64,000 bases of DNA. Source: Bacteroidaceae bacterium (lineage in GTDB: Bacteria > Bacteroidota > Bacteroidia > Bacteroidales > Bacteroidaceae). The stretch lies in the NCBI GenBank assembly GCA_017521285.1, contig JAFXDG010000079.1:1-64000 (forward strand), given 5' to 3'. Position numbers and translations under genes: made by a program. Positions within the stretch are counted from its first letter, which is position 1. Every line of letters starts with the position of its first letter. Under the pieces are notes generated by a model. It saw only the letters and a list, made by a program, of their open reading frames with translations. It ran no database searches and had not been told where the DNA came from. Of this stretch, positions 36,101-44,750 are shown in pieces.

Positions 36101-36630
36101 CCCTTGTAGAGGAGGTTCTTGCCATAGAGCTGCTTCAACAGCCACCAGAGGGTCTCGATGTAGCGGTTGTCGTAGGTGATATAGGGGTTTTCCAGGTCCA
36201 CCCAGTAACCCATCTTGTGGGTCAGGTCGGTCCATTCCTTGGTGAACTTCATCACGTCAGTGCGGCAATGCGTGTTGTATTCTGCCACACTGATAGTCTT
36301 GCCAATGTCTTCTTTTTTAATACCTCGAGCCTTTTCCACGCCCAGCTCAACGGGCAGTCCGTGGGTGTCCCATCCGGCTTTACGCTTCACTTGGTATCCC
36401 TTCATGGTCTTGTACCGGCAGAAGGTGTCCTTGATGGTGCGTGCCATCACGTGGTGGATACCCGGCATACCGTTGGCCGAGGGGGGACCTTCGTAGAATA
36501 CAAACGAGGGGCAGCCCTCGCGCTCTGTCATACTCTTGTGGAACACGTCTGCTTCGTCCCACTGCTTCAGCACTGCCTTGTTCACCTCCGAGAGGTTCAG
36601 TTGGCTATGTTCGGCAAATCTCTTATCCAT
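33145..36630 (-). CDS. ileS: isoleucyl-tRNA synthetase, long (eukaryote-like) type
   Basis: Class I aminoacyl-tRNA synthetase. The HIGH-like motif is GMPGIHH (about 54-60) and the KMSKS motif is KMSKR (about 709-713). The CP1 editing domain is in between with TTPWTLPSNTALCVG, and the anticodon-binding region contains FVRLSRKRFW. 1161 residues, clearly longer than E. coli IleS (938), and it has the IleS2/eukaryote-like C-terminus, the class that tends to be less sensitive to mupirocin; that phenotype is an inference. First gene of ileS-traR-lspA-DUF4296. Confidence 0.98.
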   Translation of the reverse strand: MDKRFAEHSQLNLSEVNKAVLKQWDEADVFHKSMTEREGCPSFVFYEGPPSANGMPGIHHVMARTIKDTFCRYKTMKGYQVKRKAGWDTHGLPVELGVEKARGIKKEDIGKTISVAEYNTHCRTDVMKFTKEWTDLTHKMGYWVDLENPYITYDNRYIETLWWLLKQLYGKNLLYKGYTIQPYSPAAGTGLSSHELNQPGCYRDVKDTTCVAQFKMKNPRPEMAAWGTPYFIAWTTTPWTLPSNTALCVGPKIDYVAVQSYNGYTGQPITVVLAKALLYTHFNQKAEGLDLEAYKPGDKLIPFKVVGEYKGTDLVGMEYEQLIPWVKPVELDEKGQWIEAEKKAFRVIPGDYVTTEDGTGIVHIAPTFGADDAQVARAAGIPSLFMINQKGETRPMVDLTGKFYLMEELDADFVAQCIDTAAYKEYEGRWVKNAYDPQFTVDGRFDEKAAAGAESLDIYICMMLKAGNQVFKIEKHVHNYPHCWRTDKPVLYYPLDSWFIRSTAAKERMMELNKTINWKPESTGTGRFGKWLENLNDWNLSRSRYWGTPLPIWRSEEGEELCIGSVEELYNEMEKAVAAGLMEANPYKEAGFVPGLYTQENYDKIDLHRPYVDDIILVSPTGKAMKRELDLIDVWFDSGAMPYAQLHYPFENKEIVDNRSYYPADFIAEGVDQTRGWFFTLHAIATMVFDSVSYKSVISNGLVLDKNGNKMSKRLGNAVDPFGAIEKYGSDPLRWYMITNSSPWDNLKFDEDGVAEVSRKFFGTLYNTYSFFAMYANIDGFTYSEEEVPMNERPELDRWILSVLNSLIKEVDACLADYEPTRAGRLVQDFVNDNLSNWFVRLSRKRFWGGGMTTDKLSAYQTLYICLETVAKLMAPIAPFFADRLYMDLIATTGRDNVVSIHLAKFPVCNEALIDEALEARMKMAQDITSMTLALRKKVNIKVRQPLQCIMIPTVSEEQKAHIEAVKNLIMNEVNVKEVNFAESSTGLLVKRVKCNFRVMGKKFGKQMKAVAAAMEALDQEAIALLEKEGTYTLTIEGAPLTVEVADVEIINEDIPGWLVANEGKLTVALEVEVTEELRREGIARELVNRIQNIRKSSGFEITDKINVTLTHNEQTDAAVEEYKQYICTQVQANELTLAEVTEGTELDFDDFKLVARVEKA

Positions 36631-36673
36631 GCGCTTTATAGTTATTTTTGTTACCTTTCGTTAATTAAAGGCG

Positions 36674-36681
36674 CAAAAGTA
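36674..36681 (-). promoter_or_regulatory. -7 box of the ileS operon
   Basis: TACTTTTG on the minus strand, 43 bases before the ileS start. The nearest TTTG-like element is 24 bases upstream, longer than the usual spacing. Confidence 0.45.
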
Positions 36682-36771
36682 CTCAAAATATTTGAGAGAC
36701 GGAAGCAAACTGACTGAAAATGTGTTAAGGGACACTTTTCTCTGTCCTTTGGCTTGTGTGGGATGGGGTTT

Positions 36772-37695
36772 TCAGTCCTCATCCTTCATCTTTCGGAGCA
36801 GTTCCTGCTGGTGTGGTGTGAGGGCTTTGGGCAGGTCCACCTGGAAGGTCACTATCAGGTCGCCCGCCTCTCCCTCGTGTCTATATACGGGGAATCCCTT
36901 GCCTCGCAGTCGCACTTTACTGAGGTTCTGTGTCAGGGGCTTCACCTTCAGTCTGACGGCTCCCGTCAGGGTGTCGATGGTAGTCTCGCCTCCCAACAGG
37001 GCGGTGTATAGGTCGATGTGTGCCGTGGTGCTGAGGTCGTCTCCTTGCCGTTCAAAGCGCGGGTCGGGCGCGATGTGCAGGGTCAGGTAGAGGTCGCCGT
37101 CGGTTCCTCCCTGTTGTCCCTTTCCTCCCTTGCCGGCCAGTCTGATGCGTTGGCCGTTGGCAATGCCGGCGGGTATGGTGATGCGCAGCTTGCGGTCGAA
37201 CACTTGGATGATGCGCCGATGGGTGGTGGCAGCCTCTTGCAGGGTCAGTTGCAGCTCGGCTTCGAAGTCCTGTCCGCGCACTCCCTGTTGTCTTCTCCGT
37301 CCCTGTGTGCCAAACAGTTGCTCGAAGAATGTGGAGAATCCGCTGTCTCCTTGCGTGAAGCCTCCGAAGCCACTTCCCATACCCTCTGTGAAGTCCCCAT
37401 AGAACTCCCCGTATCCGCCTCCCGTCCGGCTGTTCTGCCGGTTGCGCCGCTGTGCCTCCATCTCCTCGGCCTGACGCCAGTGCTGGCCATACTCGTCGTA
37501 CTTCTGCCGCTTCTCAGGGTCGCCCAACACCTCGTTGGCTTCGTTCAGTTGTTGGAACTTGGCCTGTGCCGTCGGGTCGTCGGGATGCAGGTCGGGGTGA
37601 TACTGGCGGGCCAGCCGGCGGTAGGCCCGTTTGATGTCGGCCTGTGTGGCCGTGCGTTCCACACCCAGTGTGTGGTAATAGTCGATGTAGTCCAT
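36772..37695 (-). CDS. CbpA-like DnaJ-family co-chaperone
   Basis: Type-B J-domain protein that stimulates DnaK. The J domain is at 1-70 with the HPD motif in YHPDLHPDD; a Gly/Phe/Arg-rich linker follows (GYGEFYGDF, GFGGFTQGD), then two C-terminal substrate-binding domains (RIRLAGKGGKGQQGG, LRGKGFPVYR) and a short tail. There is no CxxCxGxG zinc finger, so it is CbpA-like rather than DnaJ. 307 residues. It lies 141 bases before ileS; the space holds the ileS -7 box. Confidence 0.93.
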   Translation of the reverse strand: MDYIDYYHTLGVERTATQADIKRAYRRLARQYHPDLHPDDPTAQAKFQQLNEANEVLGDPEKRQKYDEYGQHWRQAEEMEAQRRNRQNSRTGGGYGEFYGDFTEGMGSGFGGFTQGDSGFSTFFEQLFGTQGRRRQQGVRGQDFEAELQLTLQEAATTHRRIIQVFDRKLRITIPAGIANGQRIRLAGKGGKGQQGGTDGDLYLTLHIAPDPRFERQGDDLSTTAHIDLYTALLGGETTIDTLTGAVRLKVKPLTQNLSKVRLRGKGFPVYRHEGEAGDLIVTFQVDLPKALTPHQQELLRKMKDED

Positions 37696-37809
37696 ATATA
37701 CCTTATTTATATATATAGCCCATAACGGCCGGGTGGCCCGTTTGGTTCAGTGAACAATTCCCTGCCCCGTGTGTTTAGCTGTGAGAAACCGGATAAACTT
37801 GAACAGCTT

Positions 37810-39225
37810 ATGAGAAGAATGAAGACTTTGCCCCTGTGGGGCACACTGTTTGCCTGGCTCGGATGGGCCTCTGTGACATCGGCCCAGACCGCCGGTTCTC
37901 CAGCCGCAATCTCTCCGGCCACTCTGCCCGAGGCTTGGGTCGGTGCCGACGAGGTGGTGGTGCAGACACTTCCCGTAGAGGATGCCTGGTGGACAGGCTT
38001 CGGCGATGCCACGCTCGACTCGCTCATCCGTCTGGCCATGCAGCAGAACCTTTCGGTGGAGACTGCCATCAGCCGCATGGAGCAGGCAAGACTGAACCTC
38101 AACATAGAGCGGGGAGCCTTTCTGCCCTCCATCGGTGTGAATGGCGGATGGACACGCCAACAGACCAGCGGCAACACTGGGGGAGGCTCACGTTCGTGGA
38201 GCGGGCAGTACAACCTGACGGCCAACATGACGTGGGAGGTGGACCTCTTCGGCAGCATCCGCCAGCGCGTGAAGGCCCAGCGCGAACAGTTCCTGGCCAG
38301 CGAGGAGGAGTACCGTGGGGTGATGGTCGCCCTGTGTGCACAGGTGGCCACGGCCTACTTCAGCCTGCGCCAGTACCAGCAGGAGTGGGAAGTGCTGGAC
38401 CACAACTGCGAGTCGCAGCTGGCCGTGGTGAACCTGACTGAGGCCCGCAACCGCAGTGGTCTGGCCTCGAAGCTCGACGTGGCCCAGGCCCGCCAGGTCT
38501 ATTATGGAACCCTGGCCCAACAGCCTGCCATGGAGGCTGCCATCATCCGCACGATGAACCAGCTGGCCGTGCTTCTCGGCCAGTTTCCCCAACAGGTGGT
38601 GCAGGGCCTGTCAGACCCGGCTCCGTTGCCCGACTATATGGAGGTGGTGGGTGTGGACGTGCCTGCCTCGCTCATCCGCCGACGCCCCGACATCCGTCAG
38701 GCCGAACGGCAAGTGGAGGCACAGGCTGCCCTGTTGGGAGCGGCCAAAAGGGACTGGTTGCCCCGCTTCTTCCTCGACGGCTCCATTGGCTATGCTTCCT
38801 CGGAGCTGAAGAGTCTGCCCCGCGCCGGCAGCCTGTCGTGGCAGATTGCCCCCTCGATGAGCTGGACCCTCTTCAACGGCGGACAGCGGACGAACAACAT
38901 CCGCCTGAACCGTGCCCAGCTGGACGAAGCCATCACGCAGTACAACCAGACGGTGCTGACCGCCATGCAGGAGGCCGCCACTGCCATGAGTGCCTACACC
39001 AACTCCATTGAGCAGATTGTGGCCACACGCCAGGCCTTCGTACAGAGCCAGACGGCACTCACCCTTTCGCTCGACCTCTACAAGCAGGGGCTTACCACCT
39101 TCCAGAGTGTGCTCGATGCACAGCGCTCGCTCCTCGGCTACGAAGAGAGTCTGGTACAGGCCCAGGCCGCTTCGCTCACCACCCTGGTACAGCTGTATCA
39201 GGCGTTGGGAGGAGGGTGGGAGTGA
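37810..39225 (+). CDS. TolC/OprM-type outer-membrane efflux channel
   Basis: Outer-membrane factor of an RND tripartite pump. A signal peptide ends at VTSAQ (residue about 26 from the ATG at 37810); two OEP repeats follow, with INIERGAFLPSIG-like, DLFGSIRQRVKAQREQ and RRRPDIRQAERQVEAQAALLGAAKRDWLP elements typical of NodT/OprM. There is no Cys after the signal, so, unlike OprM, it is not lipidated. It is the first gene of the operon, an order (OMF-MFP-RND) often found in Bacteroidetes. The whole 37.8-44 kb block is visibly GC-rich compared with the 17-20 kb region. Confidence 0.93.
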   Translation: MRRMKTLPLWGTLFAWLGWASVTSAQTAGSPAAISPATLPEAWVGADEVVVQTLPVEDAWWTGFGDATLDSLIRLAMQQNLSVETAISRMEQARLNLNIERGAFLPSIGVNGGWTRQQTSGNTGGGSRSWSGQYNLTANMTWEVDLFGSIRQRVKAQREQFLASEEEYRGVMVALCAQVATAYFSLRQYQQEWEVLDHNCESQLAVVNLTEARNRSGLASKLDVAQARQVYYGTLAQQPAMEAAIIRTMNQLAVLLGQFPQQVVQGLSDPAPLPDYMEVVGVDVPASLIRRRPDIRQAERQVEAQAALLGAAKRDWLPRFFLDGSIGYASSELKSLPRAGSLSWQIAPSMSWTLFNGGQRTNNIRLNRAQLDEAITQYNQTVLTAMQEAATAMSAYTNSIEQIVATRQAFVQSQTALTLSLDLYKQGLTTFQSVLDAQRSLLGYEESLVQAQAASLTTLVQLYQALGGGWE

Positions 39226-39238
39226 GAAATTCTTCAAA

Positions 39239-39346
39239 AGGAGTTCAGGAGTTGCAGTAGTTCAGGAGTTCAGACAATACTTCTGCCCTTATGCAAGCCT
39301 GTCATTTGTCTGAACTCCTGTAACTCCTGAAACTCCTGAACTCCTA
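39239..39346. repeat. phrase-hairpin element, GGAGTTCAGGAGTT type
   Basis: Left arm 39239-39276 iterates GGAGTTCA; right arm 39305-39346 reads TTTGTCTGAACTCCTG and further AACTCCTG copies. Loop: AATACTTCTGCCCTTATGCA. It separates the OMF and MFP genes of the efflux operon. A longer relative is at 44025-44178 just after the RND gene. Confidence 0.7.
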
Positions 39347-39383
39347 CAAAATTTTCTATAAACCACCCATAAACCAACAGACT

Positions 39384-40517
39384 ATGAACCTACATCCCAT
39401 TCCCCTGCTCCTGCTTGCACTGGCCACCGCCCTGGCAGGATGCGGCAAACGCAGCAGTGCCTCCGGCGACTCTGAGGCCACACTGCCCATTCAGGTGGCC
39501 CATCCTATGGTGAAGGACGTTGTCCTTACCCGCCAATATCCCGGTTACCTTTCAGCTGATGCGGCCGTGGAGGTGATGTGCCGGGTGAACGGACAGCTCA
39601 CCCAGAGCAACGTCACGGCCGGACAGCGTGTGCGCAAGGGCGACGTACTCTGGCTGATCGACCCCACTCCCTACCGCGATGCGGTGCGTCAGGCCGAAGC
39701 CACCCTGAAGACCGCACAGGCCGAACTGGCATACGCCCGCAGCAGCTACGAGCGTATGCAAGAGGTAATCAAGAGCGAGGCCGTGAGCGAGATACAGCTC
39801 CTGCAGGCCGAAGCCAACGTGAAGAAGTGTGAGGCGGCCCTGCACAGCGCCGAGGCCAGTCTGAACACGGCCCGCACTGACCTGGGCTATTGCCAGATCA
39901 AGGCTCCCATCGACGGACAGATTACGAAGGGCAACTTCAGTGTGGGCGCATATATCCCCGGCGGAGGCAGTCCGGTGGCCATGGCCACCATCTATAAGGA
40001 CGACATCATGTATGCGAACTTCACCGTGGCCGACAACCAGTGGCTGCGCCAGCTGCTCGTCGAGGAGCTGACGAAACACTCGGCGGACAGTACCTACTAC
40101 GTAACCGTCCGTCTGGGCGAGGGTGGCAACTTGAAGTGGCAGGCCCGGCTCGACTACCTGTCGCCCAACGTCTCCCTCACCACGGGTACACTGGACGTGC
40201 GTGCCGTGCTCACAGACCCGAGCCACCTGCTGAAGGCCGGCTCCTACGTCACCATTACCCTGCCCGTGGGTGAACTGCCCGATGCCCTGTTGGTGCCCGA
40301 TGCCAGCATTGGTACTGACCAATTAGGAAAATACCTCTATGTGGTCTCCGACTCGGGAGTGGTGCACTACCGCCACATCGAGACGGGCGAACTTATCGAC
40401 GACACCCTGCGCATCGTGAAGTCGGGACTGCGGCCTGCCGACCTCTATGTGACCCATGCCCTGCTGAAGGTGCGCGATGGGATGCACATCACACCTGTGG
40501 TGACTCCCACCAAGTGA
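39384..40517 (+). CDS. RND efflux periplasmic adaptor (membrane fusion) lipoprotein
   Basis: HlyD/AcrA-family adaptor. The lipobox LAGC places the acylated Cys near residue 20. The lipoyl halves, helical hairpin and beta-barrel domains are recognisable (VMCRVNGQLTQSNVTAGQRV, KGDVLWLIDPTPY, DLGYCQIKAPIDGQIT, GAYIPGGGSPVAMATI). 377 residues. It links the inner-membrane pump at 40812 to the channel at 37810. It is separated from the pump gene by 294 bases occupied by a 24-bp tandem array. Confidence 0.94.
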   Translation: MNLHPIPLLLLALATALAGCGKRSSASGDSEATLPIQVAHPMVKDVVLTRQYPGYLSADAAVEVMCRVNGQLTQSNVTAGQRVRKGDVLWLIDPTPYRDAVRQAEATLKTAQAELAYARSSYERMQEVIKSEAVSEIQLLQAEANVKKCEAALHSAEASLNTARTDLGYCQIKAPIDGQITKGNFSVGAYIPGGGSPVAMATIYKDDIMYANFTVADNQWLRQLLVEELTKHSADSTYYVTVRLGEGGNLKWQARLDYLSPNVSLTTGTLDVRAVLTDPSHLLKAGSYVTITLPVGELPDALLVPDASIGTDQLGKYLYVVSDSGVVHYRHIETGELIDDTLRIVKSGLRPADLYVTHALLKVRDGMHITPVVTPTK

Positions 40518-40770
40518 GACAAGGATATTTCACCCATGGAGACAGGTATCTCACCACACAACAGACACCGTGTCTGATGGTATGACACACACCGTGTCTG
40601 ATGATGTGCCACACACGGTGTCTGTTGGTGCACCACACACCGTGTCTGATGGGGAGATACTCAGGTGTCACCAACCGAGACTATTAGTGTCGCCATAGGT
40701 GAGACTACTGGTGTCGCATAGGGTGAGACTACTGGTGTCGCCTTCTGCCTCTACAGTGTCTCTGCTTCGC
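40516..40770. repeat. 24-bp tandem arrays between adaptor and pump genes
   Basis: Two sub-arrays with the same 24-base period. Sub-array 1 (about 40563-40658) repeats ACACCGTGTCTGATGGTATGAC with the dyad GACACCGTGTC. Sub-array 2 (about 40677-40752) repeats GAGACTACTGGTGTCGCATAGG. The array fills an intra-operon gap that is unusually long (294 bases) and contains no ORF. Confidence 0.75.
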
Positions 40771-40811
40771 TGTCCCCCGTTTATAATAACCAACCCCAAA
40801 CCAAAGCCATT

Positions 40812-43800
40812 ATGAATTTCTCCCATTTCTTCATCAAGCGGCCTATCCTGGCCACCGTGCTGGCCCTGCTTTTCGTGGTGGCCGGCCTCCTCAGCCTGGG
40901 CGTGTTGCCCGTGGCACAGTATCCCGACATCACACCGCCCACCGTGCAGGTGAAGGCCACCTATCCGGGCGCCAATGCCAACACCGTGGCCCAGACGGTG
41001 GGCATCCCCATCGAACAGCAGGTGAACGGTGTGGAGGGGATGATGTACATGTCCTCCACCTCGTCGGCCTCGGGCGAGTACCGCCTGACCGTCACCTTCG
41101 AGGTGGGTACCGATGTGGATATGGCCACTGTCATGGTGCAGAATCGGGTGAACGCGGCACTGCCCTCGCTGCCCGATGCCGTGAAGCAGCAGGGAGTGGC
41201 GGTGACGAAACAGAGTACCGACATCCTGATGTTCCTCACACTGACGGGTGACTCGCTGTACGATGGCCTCTACCTGGCCAACTACGCCCAGCTCAACCTG
41301 AGCGACCAGTTGGCCCGTGTGCCGGGTGTGGGCAGTGTGCAGGTGATGGGTACGGGCAACTATTCGATGCGCGTATGGCTCGACCCCGAGGCTATGCGCA
41401 TCCGTGGTGTCACTCCCCAAGAGGTCTATCAGGCTGTGGCTGCCCAGAACATGCAGGTGTCGGCCGGGTATGTGGGCCAGCCCGTCGGCGCGGGCGACGA
41501 CAATGCCTTCCAGTATGCCCTTTCGGTGAAGGGGCGGTTGGAGACTCCCGAGGAGTTCGGGCGCATCATCATCCGTGTGGAGGACGGCGAGCGGCTGTTG
41601 CGCCTCTCTGACGTGGCCCGCATCGAAGTCGGCAGCCAGACGTACACCACCATCTCGCGCGTCAACGGACAGCCCACGGCGGCCATCGCCATCTATCAGT
41701 TGCCAGGGGCCAATGCCTTGGAGGTGGTGACGGACGTGCGCGACCGCATGGACGAACTGGCCCAAGCCCTTCCCGTCGGGGTCAGGTACGAGGTGGCACT
41801 GGACACTACGGAGGTGGTGTCGGCCTCCATCCACGAGGTGCTCAAGACCTTCATTGAAGCCACGGTGCTGGTGGTGCTGGTCATCTTCCTGTTCCTGCGA
41901 AGCTGGCGGGCGGTCATCATCCCCTGCATCACCATCCCCGTCTCGCTGATAGGTACGCTGGCGGTCATGCATCTGTTGGGCTTCTCCCTGAATATGCTCA
42001 CCCTGTTCGGACTGGTGCTGGCCATCGCTATAGTGGTAGATGACGCCATTGTGGTGACTGAGAACGCCACCCGCCTGCTTTCCACCGGGCGCTACCGGTC
42101 GGCTGCCGATGCCACCACCGATGCCATGCGCGAGATTACGGGACCCATTGTGGGAGTGGTGCTGGTGATGCTCGCTGTCTTCCTGCCCACCATCTTCATT
42201 GGGGGCATCTCCGGAGAACTGTACAAGCAGTTTGCCCTCACCATAGCGGCCTCGACGGTCATCAGCGCTATCAATTCGCTGACACTCTCGCCAGCCTTGT
42301 GTGCCCTGTTGCTGAAAGGGCCTGCCGCCTCCCTCCAACCGGAGGCGGAGACTGCCTCTGAAGGAACTGAAGGCTCTATGGATACTATAGCCTCTAAAGC
42401 CCCCGCAGCTTCCACTGGCCGCCTGCAGCGACTCTTCGACCGCACGGTAGGCACCTTGCTGGTGCGCCCGGCCCTGACGGCCATCACCTTTGTCATTATG
42501 GCCGTGGCGGCCTTCACTCTGTACGACCGTTGGCCTTCGACCTTCATTCCCGAGGAGGACGACGGGTACTTCATGGTGGCCGTGCAACTGCCTCCGGCCT
42601 CGTCGCTCACGCGCACCGAGCAGGTCTGCTCCGAGGTGGAACAGATGCTGTCGGCCTATCCCGAGGTGAAGACCTGTATCAGTCTGGCCGGATTCAACCT
42701 GATGGGGGGCGGTGCACAGACGAACGCGGGCACCTTCTTCGTGGTGCTGAAGGACTGGAAGGAACGCAAGGGTAGGGAGCATCATGCAGCCACGGTGGTG
42801 GAGCGGTTCAATGCCGAGGTCTATGCCCGCGTGCAACAGGCTCAGGTGTTTGCCATGATACCGCCGGCTATCCCGGGACTGGGCGCTACGGGCGGCCTGC
42901 AGCTCGAGTTGGAGGACCGCCGCTCACTGGGTGCGGCCGAGATGCAGAAAGCCGTGCAGACCCTCATGCAGACGTGGCACACCGAGCCGGCACTGGCAGG
43001 CGTGAGCAGTGTCTTCCAGGCCAATGTGCCGCAATACTTCCTTGAGATTGACCGCGACAAGGTGCAGGTGATGGGGCTGACGATGGATGCCGTCTTCCAG
43101 ACTTTGGCTTACTATATGGGGCAGGCCTATGTGAACGATTACGTGCAGTTCGGCCGCACGTACCAGGTGCTCCTCTCGGCTGGCGAGCAGTCGCAGAAGC
43201 AAGCGGCCGACGTGCTTCGCCTCAGTGTGACAAACAAAGATGGGGAAGTGGTTCCCTTCAGCGCGTTCACTTGGCTGAAGGAGCAGTTGGGGATGGATCA
43301 GATAACGCGCTACAACATGTACGACGCGGCGGCCCTGACCTGCAATGTGGCAGCGGGCTACAGTTCGGGCGAAGCTATCGAAGCTATGGAGCGCCTCGTA
43401 CAGCGCGAGTTGGGCGACAGCTTCGGCTATGAGTGGACCTCCGTCGCTTATCAGGAACAGGAGGCTCAGGGCAGCACGGCACTGGTCTTTGCCATGGCCT
43501 TGCTGGTGGCCTTCCTGGTGTTGGCTGCACAGTACGAGAGCTGGACCAGTCCTGTGGCCGCCGTCATGGGTGTGCCCATTGCCCTGCTGGGCGCTGTCAT
43601 GGGCTGTTGGCTCTTCGGCCTGCCCGTCAGCATCTACTCACAGATAGGCATCGTGCTCCTCATAGCCCTCAGTGCCAAGAACGGTATCCTCATCGTGGAG
43701 TTTGCCCGCGACTATCGGGCCCAGGGCTTCGGCATCCGCCAGAGTGCCTCCGAGGCGGCCAGTGTCCGGCTGCGCCCCATCCTGATGACCTCCCTCTCGT

Positions 43801-44006
43801 TTGTCTTCGGAGTGATGCCCCTGCTCTTTGCCAGTGGTGCCGGCGCAGGCAGTGAACTCTCCCTTGGGGCAACCGTCGTATTCGGCATGGCGCTCAACAC
43901 CGTGGTCGCTACCCTCTATATCCCCAGCTGGTACGAGTGGATGCAGACGATGGAGGAACGCTTCTTCTCCCGCAAAGCTGTGGGGAAGAAGGTGGTGAAG
44001 AAATAA
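40812..44006 (+). CDS. RND multidrug efflux pump, HAE1 type
   Basis: Inner-membrane proton-driven pump of the AcrB/MexB family, 1064 residues with twelve helices and two large periplasmic loops. It starts [20 protein letters not shown]. The helix-4 proton-relay Asp pair is in [16 protein letters not shown]; the second half repeats the layout, with [17 protein letters not shown] and [19 protein letters not shown]. Substrates cannot be predicted; antibiotics, bile acids and detergents are usual. No local repressor gene is adjacent, so regulation is either remote or through the intra-operon repeats. Confidence 0.96.
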   Translation: MNFSHFFIKRPILATVLALLFVVAGLLSLGVLPVAQYPDITPPTVQVKATYPGANANTVAQTVGIPIEQQVNGVEGMMYMSSTSSASGEYRLTVTFEVGTDVDMATVMVQNRVNAALPSLPDAVKQQGVAVTKQSTDILMFLTLTGDSLYDGLYLANYAQLNLSDQLARVPGVGSVQVMGTGNYSMRVWLDPEAMRIRGVTPQEVYQAVAAQNMQVSAGYVGQPVGAGDDNAFQYALSVKGRLETPEEFGRIIIRVEDGERLLRLSDVARIEVGSQTYTTISRVNGQPTAAIAIYQLPGANALEVVTDVRDRMDELAQALPVGVRYEVALDTTEVVSASIHEVLKTFIEATVLVVLVIFLFLRSWRAVIIPCITIPVSLIGTLAVMHLLGFSLNMLTLFGLVLAIAIVVDDAIVVTENATRLLSTGRYRSAADATTDAMREITGPIVGVVLVMLAVFLPTIFIGGISGELYKQFALTIAASTVISAINSLTLSPALCALLLKGPAASLQPEAETASEGTEGSMDTIASKAPAASTGRLQRLFDRTVGTLLVRPALTAITFVIMAVAAFTLYDRWPSTFIPEEDDGYFMVAVQLPPASSLTRTEQVCSEVEQMLSAYPEVKTCISLAGFNLMGGGAQTNAGTFFVVLKDWKERKGREHHAATVVERFNAEVYARVQQAQVFAMIPPAIPGLGATGGLQLELEDRRSLGAAEMQKAVQTLMQTWHTEPALAGVSSVFQANVPQYFLEIDRDKVQVMGLTMDAVFQTLAYYMGQAYVNDYVQFGRTYQVLLSAGEQSQKQAADVLRLSVTNKDGEVVPFSAFTWLKEQLGMDQITRYNMYDAAALTCNVAAGYSSGEAIEAMERLVQRELGDSFGYEWTSVAYQEQEAQGSTALVFAMALLVAFLVLAAQYESWTSPVAAVMGVPIALLGAVMGCWLFGLPVSIYSQIGIVLLIALSAKNGILIVEFARDYRAQGFGIRQSASEAASVRLRPILMTSLSFVFGVMPLLFASGAGAGSELSLGATVVFGMALNTVVATLYIPSWYEWMQTMEERFFSRKAVGKKVVKK

Positions 44007-44024
44007 AGATGATAGAAAGGCATA

Positions 44025-44178
44025 AAGGAGTTCAGGAGTTATAGCCTTACAGGAGTTCAGAAGTTCAGGTGTTTCAGGAGTTCAGACAATAGTACTGCTT
44101 GCATGTGGGCAAAGCATTTGTCTGAACTCCTGAGCTCCTGAACTTCTGAACTCCTGTAAGGTAACTCCTGAACTCCTC
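44025..44178. repeat. phrase-hairpin element, GGAGTTCAGGAGTT type, long copy
   Basis: Left arm 44025-44088 and right arm 44117-44178 iterate AGGAGTTCAG/CTGAACTCCT with nearly full complementarity. Loop AATAGTACTGCTTGCATG resembles the loop at 54724-54742 and that at 39277. It lies between the convergent ends of the RND pump and ACT genes, where a strong hairpin could end both transcripts. Confidence 0.75.
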
Positions 44179-44203
44179 TGTAAGTATGGTTAGGAGAGCG
44201 ATA

Positions 44204-44593
44204 TCACATTATCTTCTCCAGCACCTTCTCGCACTTCACGATGTCGTTGGGGCGGATGACCACGTTGGCATTCTCCCCTTGTGCAAAGGCGTACATATAC
44301 TCGATGAAGATCTCCTCCTCGGCCAGTTGGTCGAGGATGCCGGCCAAGGAGCCGGCCACGTCGGGACAAGAGATGCAAACCACATCGGTGAGCATCACGG
44401 CGAAGTTGGCACCGCGCAGTGCCTCCACTGCCTTCTCCACGTCGCTGACGATGAGTCGCAGGATGCCGAACTCGGTAGTCTCCGCCATACTGAAGGCGTG
44501 CATATTGATGCCGTTCTCGGCCAGTACCTTGGTCACGTTGTTGATTCTTCCTGCCTTGTTCTCGAGGAACACTGATACTTGCTTGATAGTCAT
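44204..44593 (-). CDS. tandem ACT-domain amino-acid-binding protein
   Basis: 129 residues composed of two ACT domains: 1-65 (VSVFLENKAGRINNVTKVLAENGI) and 70-129 (DVAGSLAGILDQLAEEEIFIEYMYAF). ACT pairs bind amino acids as allosteric sensors. Genes for such proteins commonly follow phenylacetate-CoA ligase genes, as here, so it may sense an aromatic amino acid produced or used by this operon. Separated from paaK by a 140-base repeat element, but same strand. Confidence 0.9.
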   Translation of the reverse strand: MTIKQVSVFLENKAGRINNVTKVLAENGINMHAFSMAETTEFGILRLIVSDVEKAVEALRGANFAVMLTDVVCISCPDVAGSLAGILDQLAEEEIFIEYMYAFAQGENANVVIRPNDIVKCEKVLEKIM

Positions 44594-44610
44594 AGCTTGA
44601 TTGATTGTCG

Positions 44611-44750
44611 GACTCTCCCCCTCAGCCCTCCCAAGGGAGGGGAGTGGGTAGCCCGTTGGGTTAATGGTTACTATTCTTCTTATTATTATTGTTGTCAGTT
44701 ACTGAAGCATCCTACGCCCCTCCCTTGGGAGGGGACGGGGGAGGGGCTCC
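44611..44750. repeat. CCCTCCCAAGGGAGGGG element, copy 1
   Basis: C-rich phrase arm with an internal palindrome CCTCCCAAGGGAGG at 44628-44641, a loop with a TTATTATTATTG microsatellite and TGTCAGTTACTGAAGCATCC, then CCCCTCCCTTGGGAGGGG at 44717-44734. The second copy at 46064-46209 is in the same orientation and nearly identical apart from microsatellite length; together they bracket paaK. Confidence 0.8.

Noticed and set aside
37810..44006. RND operon as a recent transfer because of high GC
   Set aside because: Neighbouring core genes such as ileS and cbpA are also GC-rich in this part, so composition alone does not mark it as foreign.
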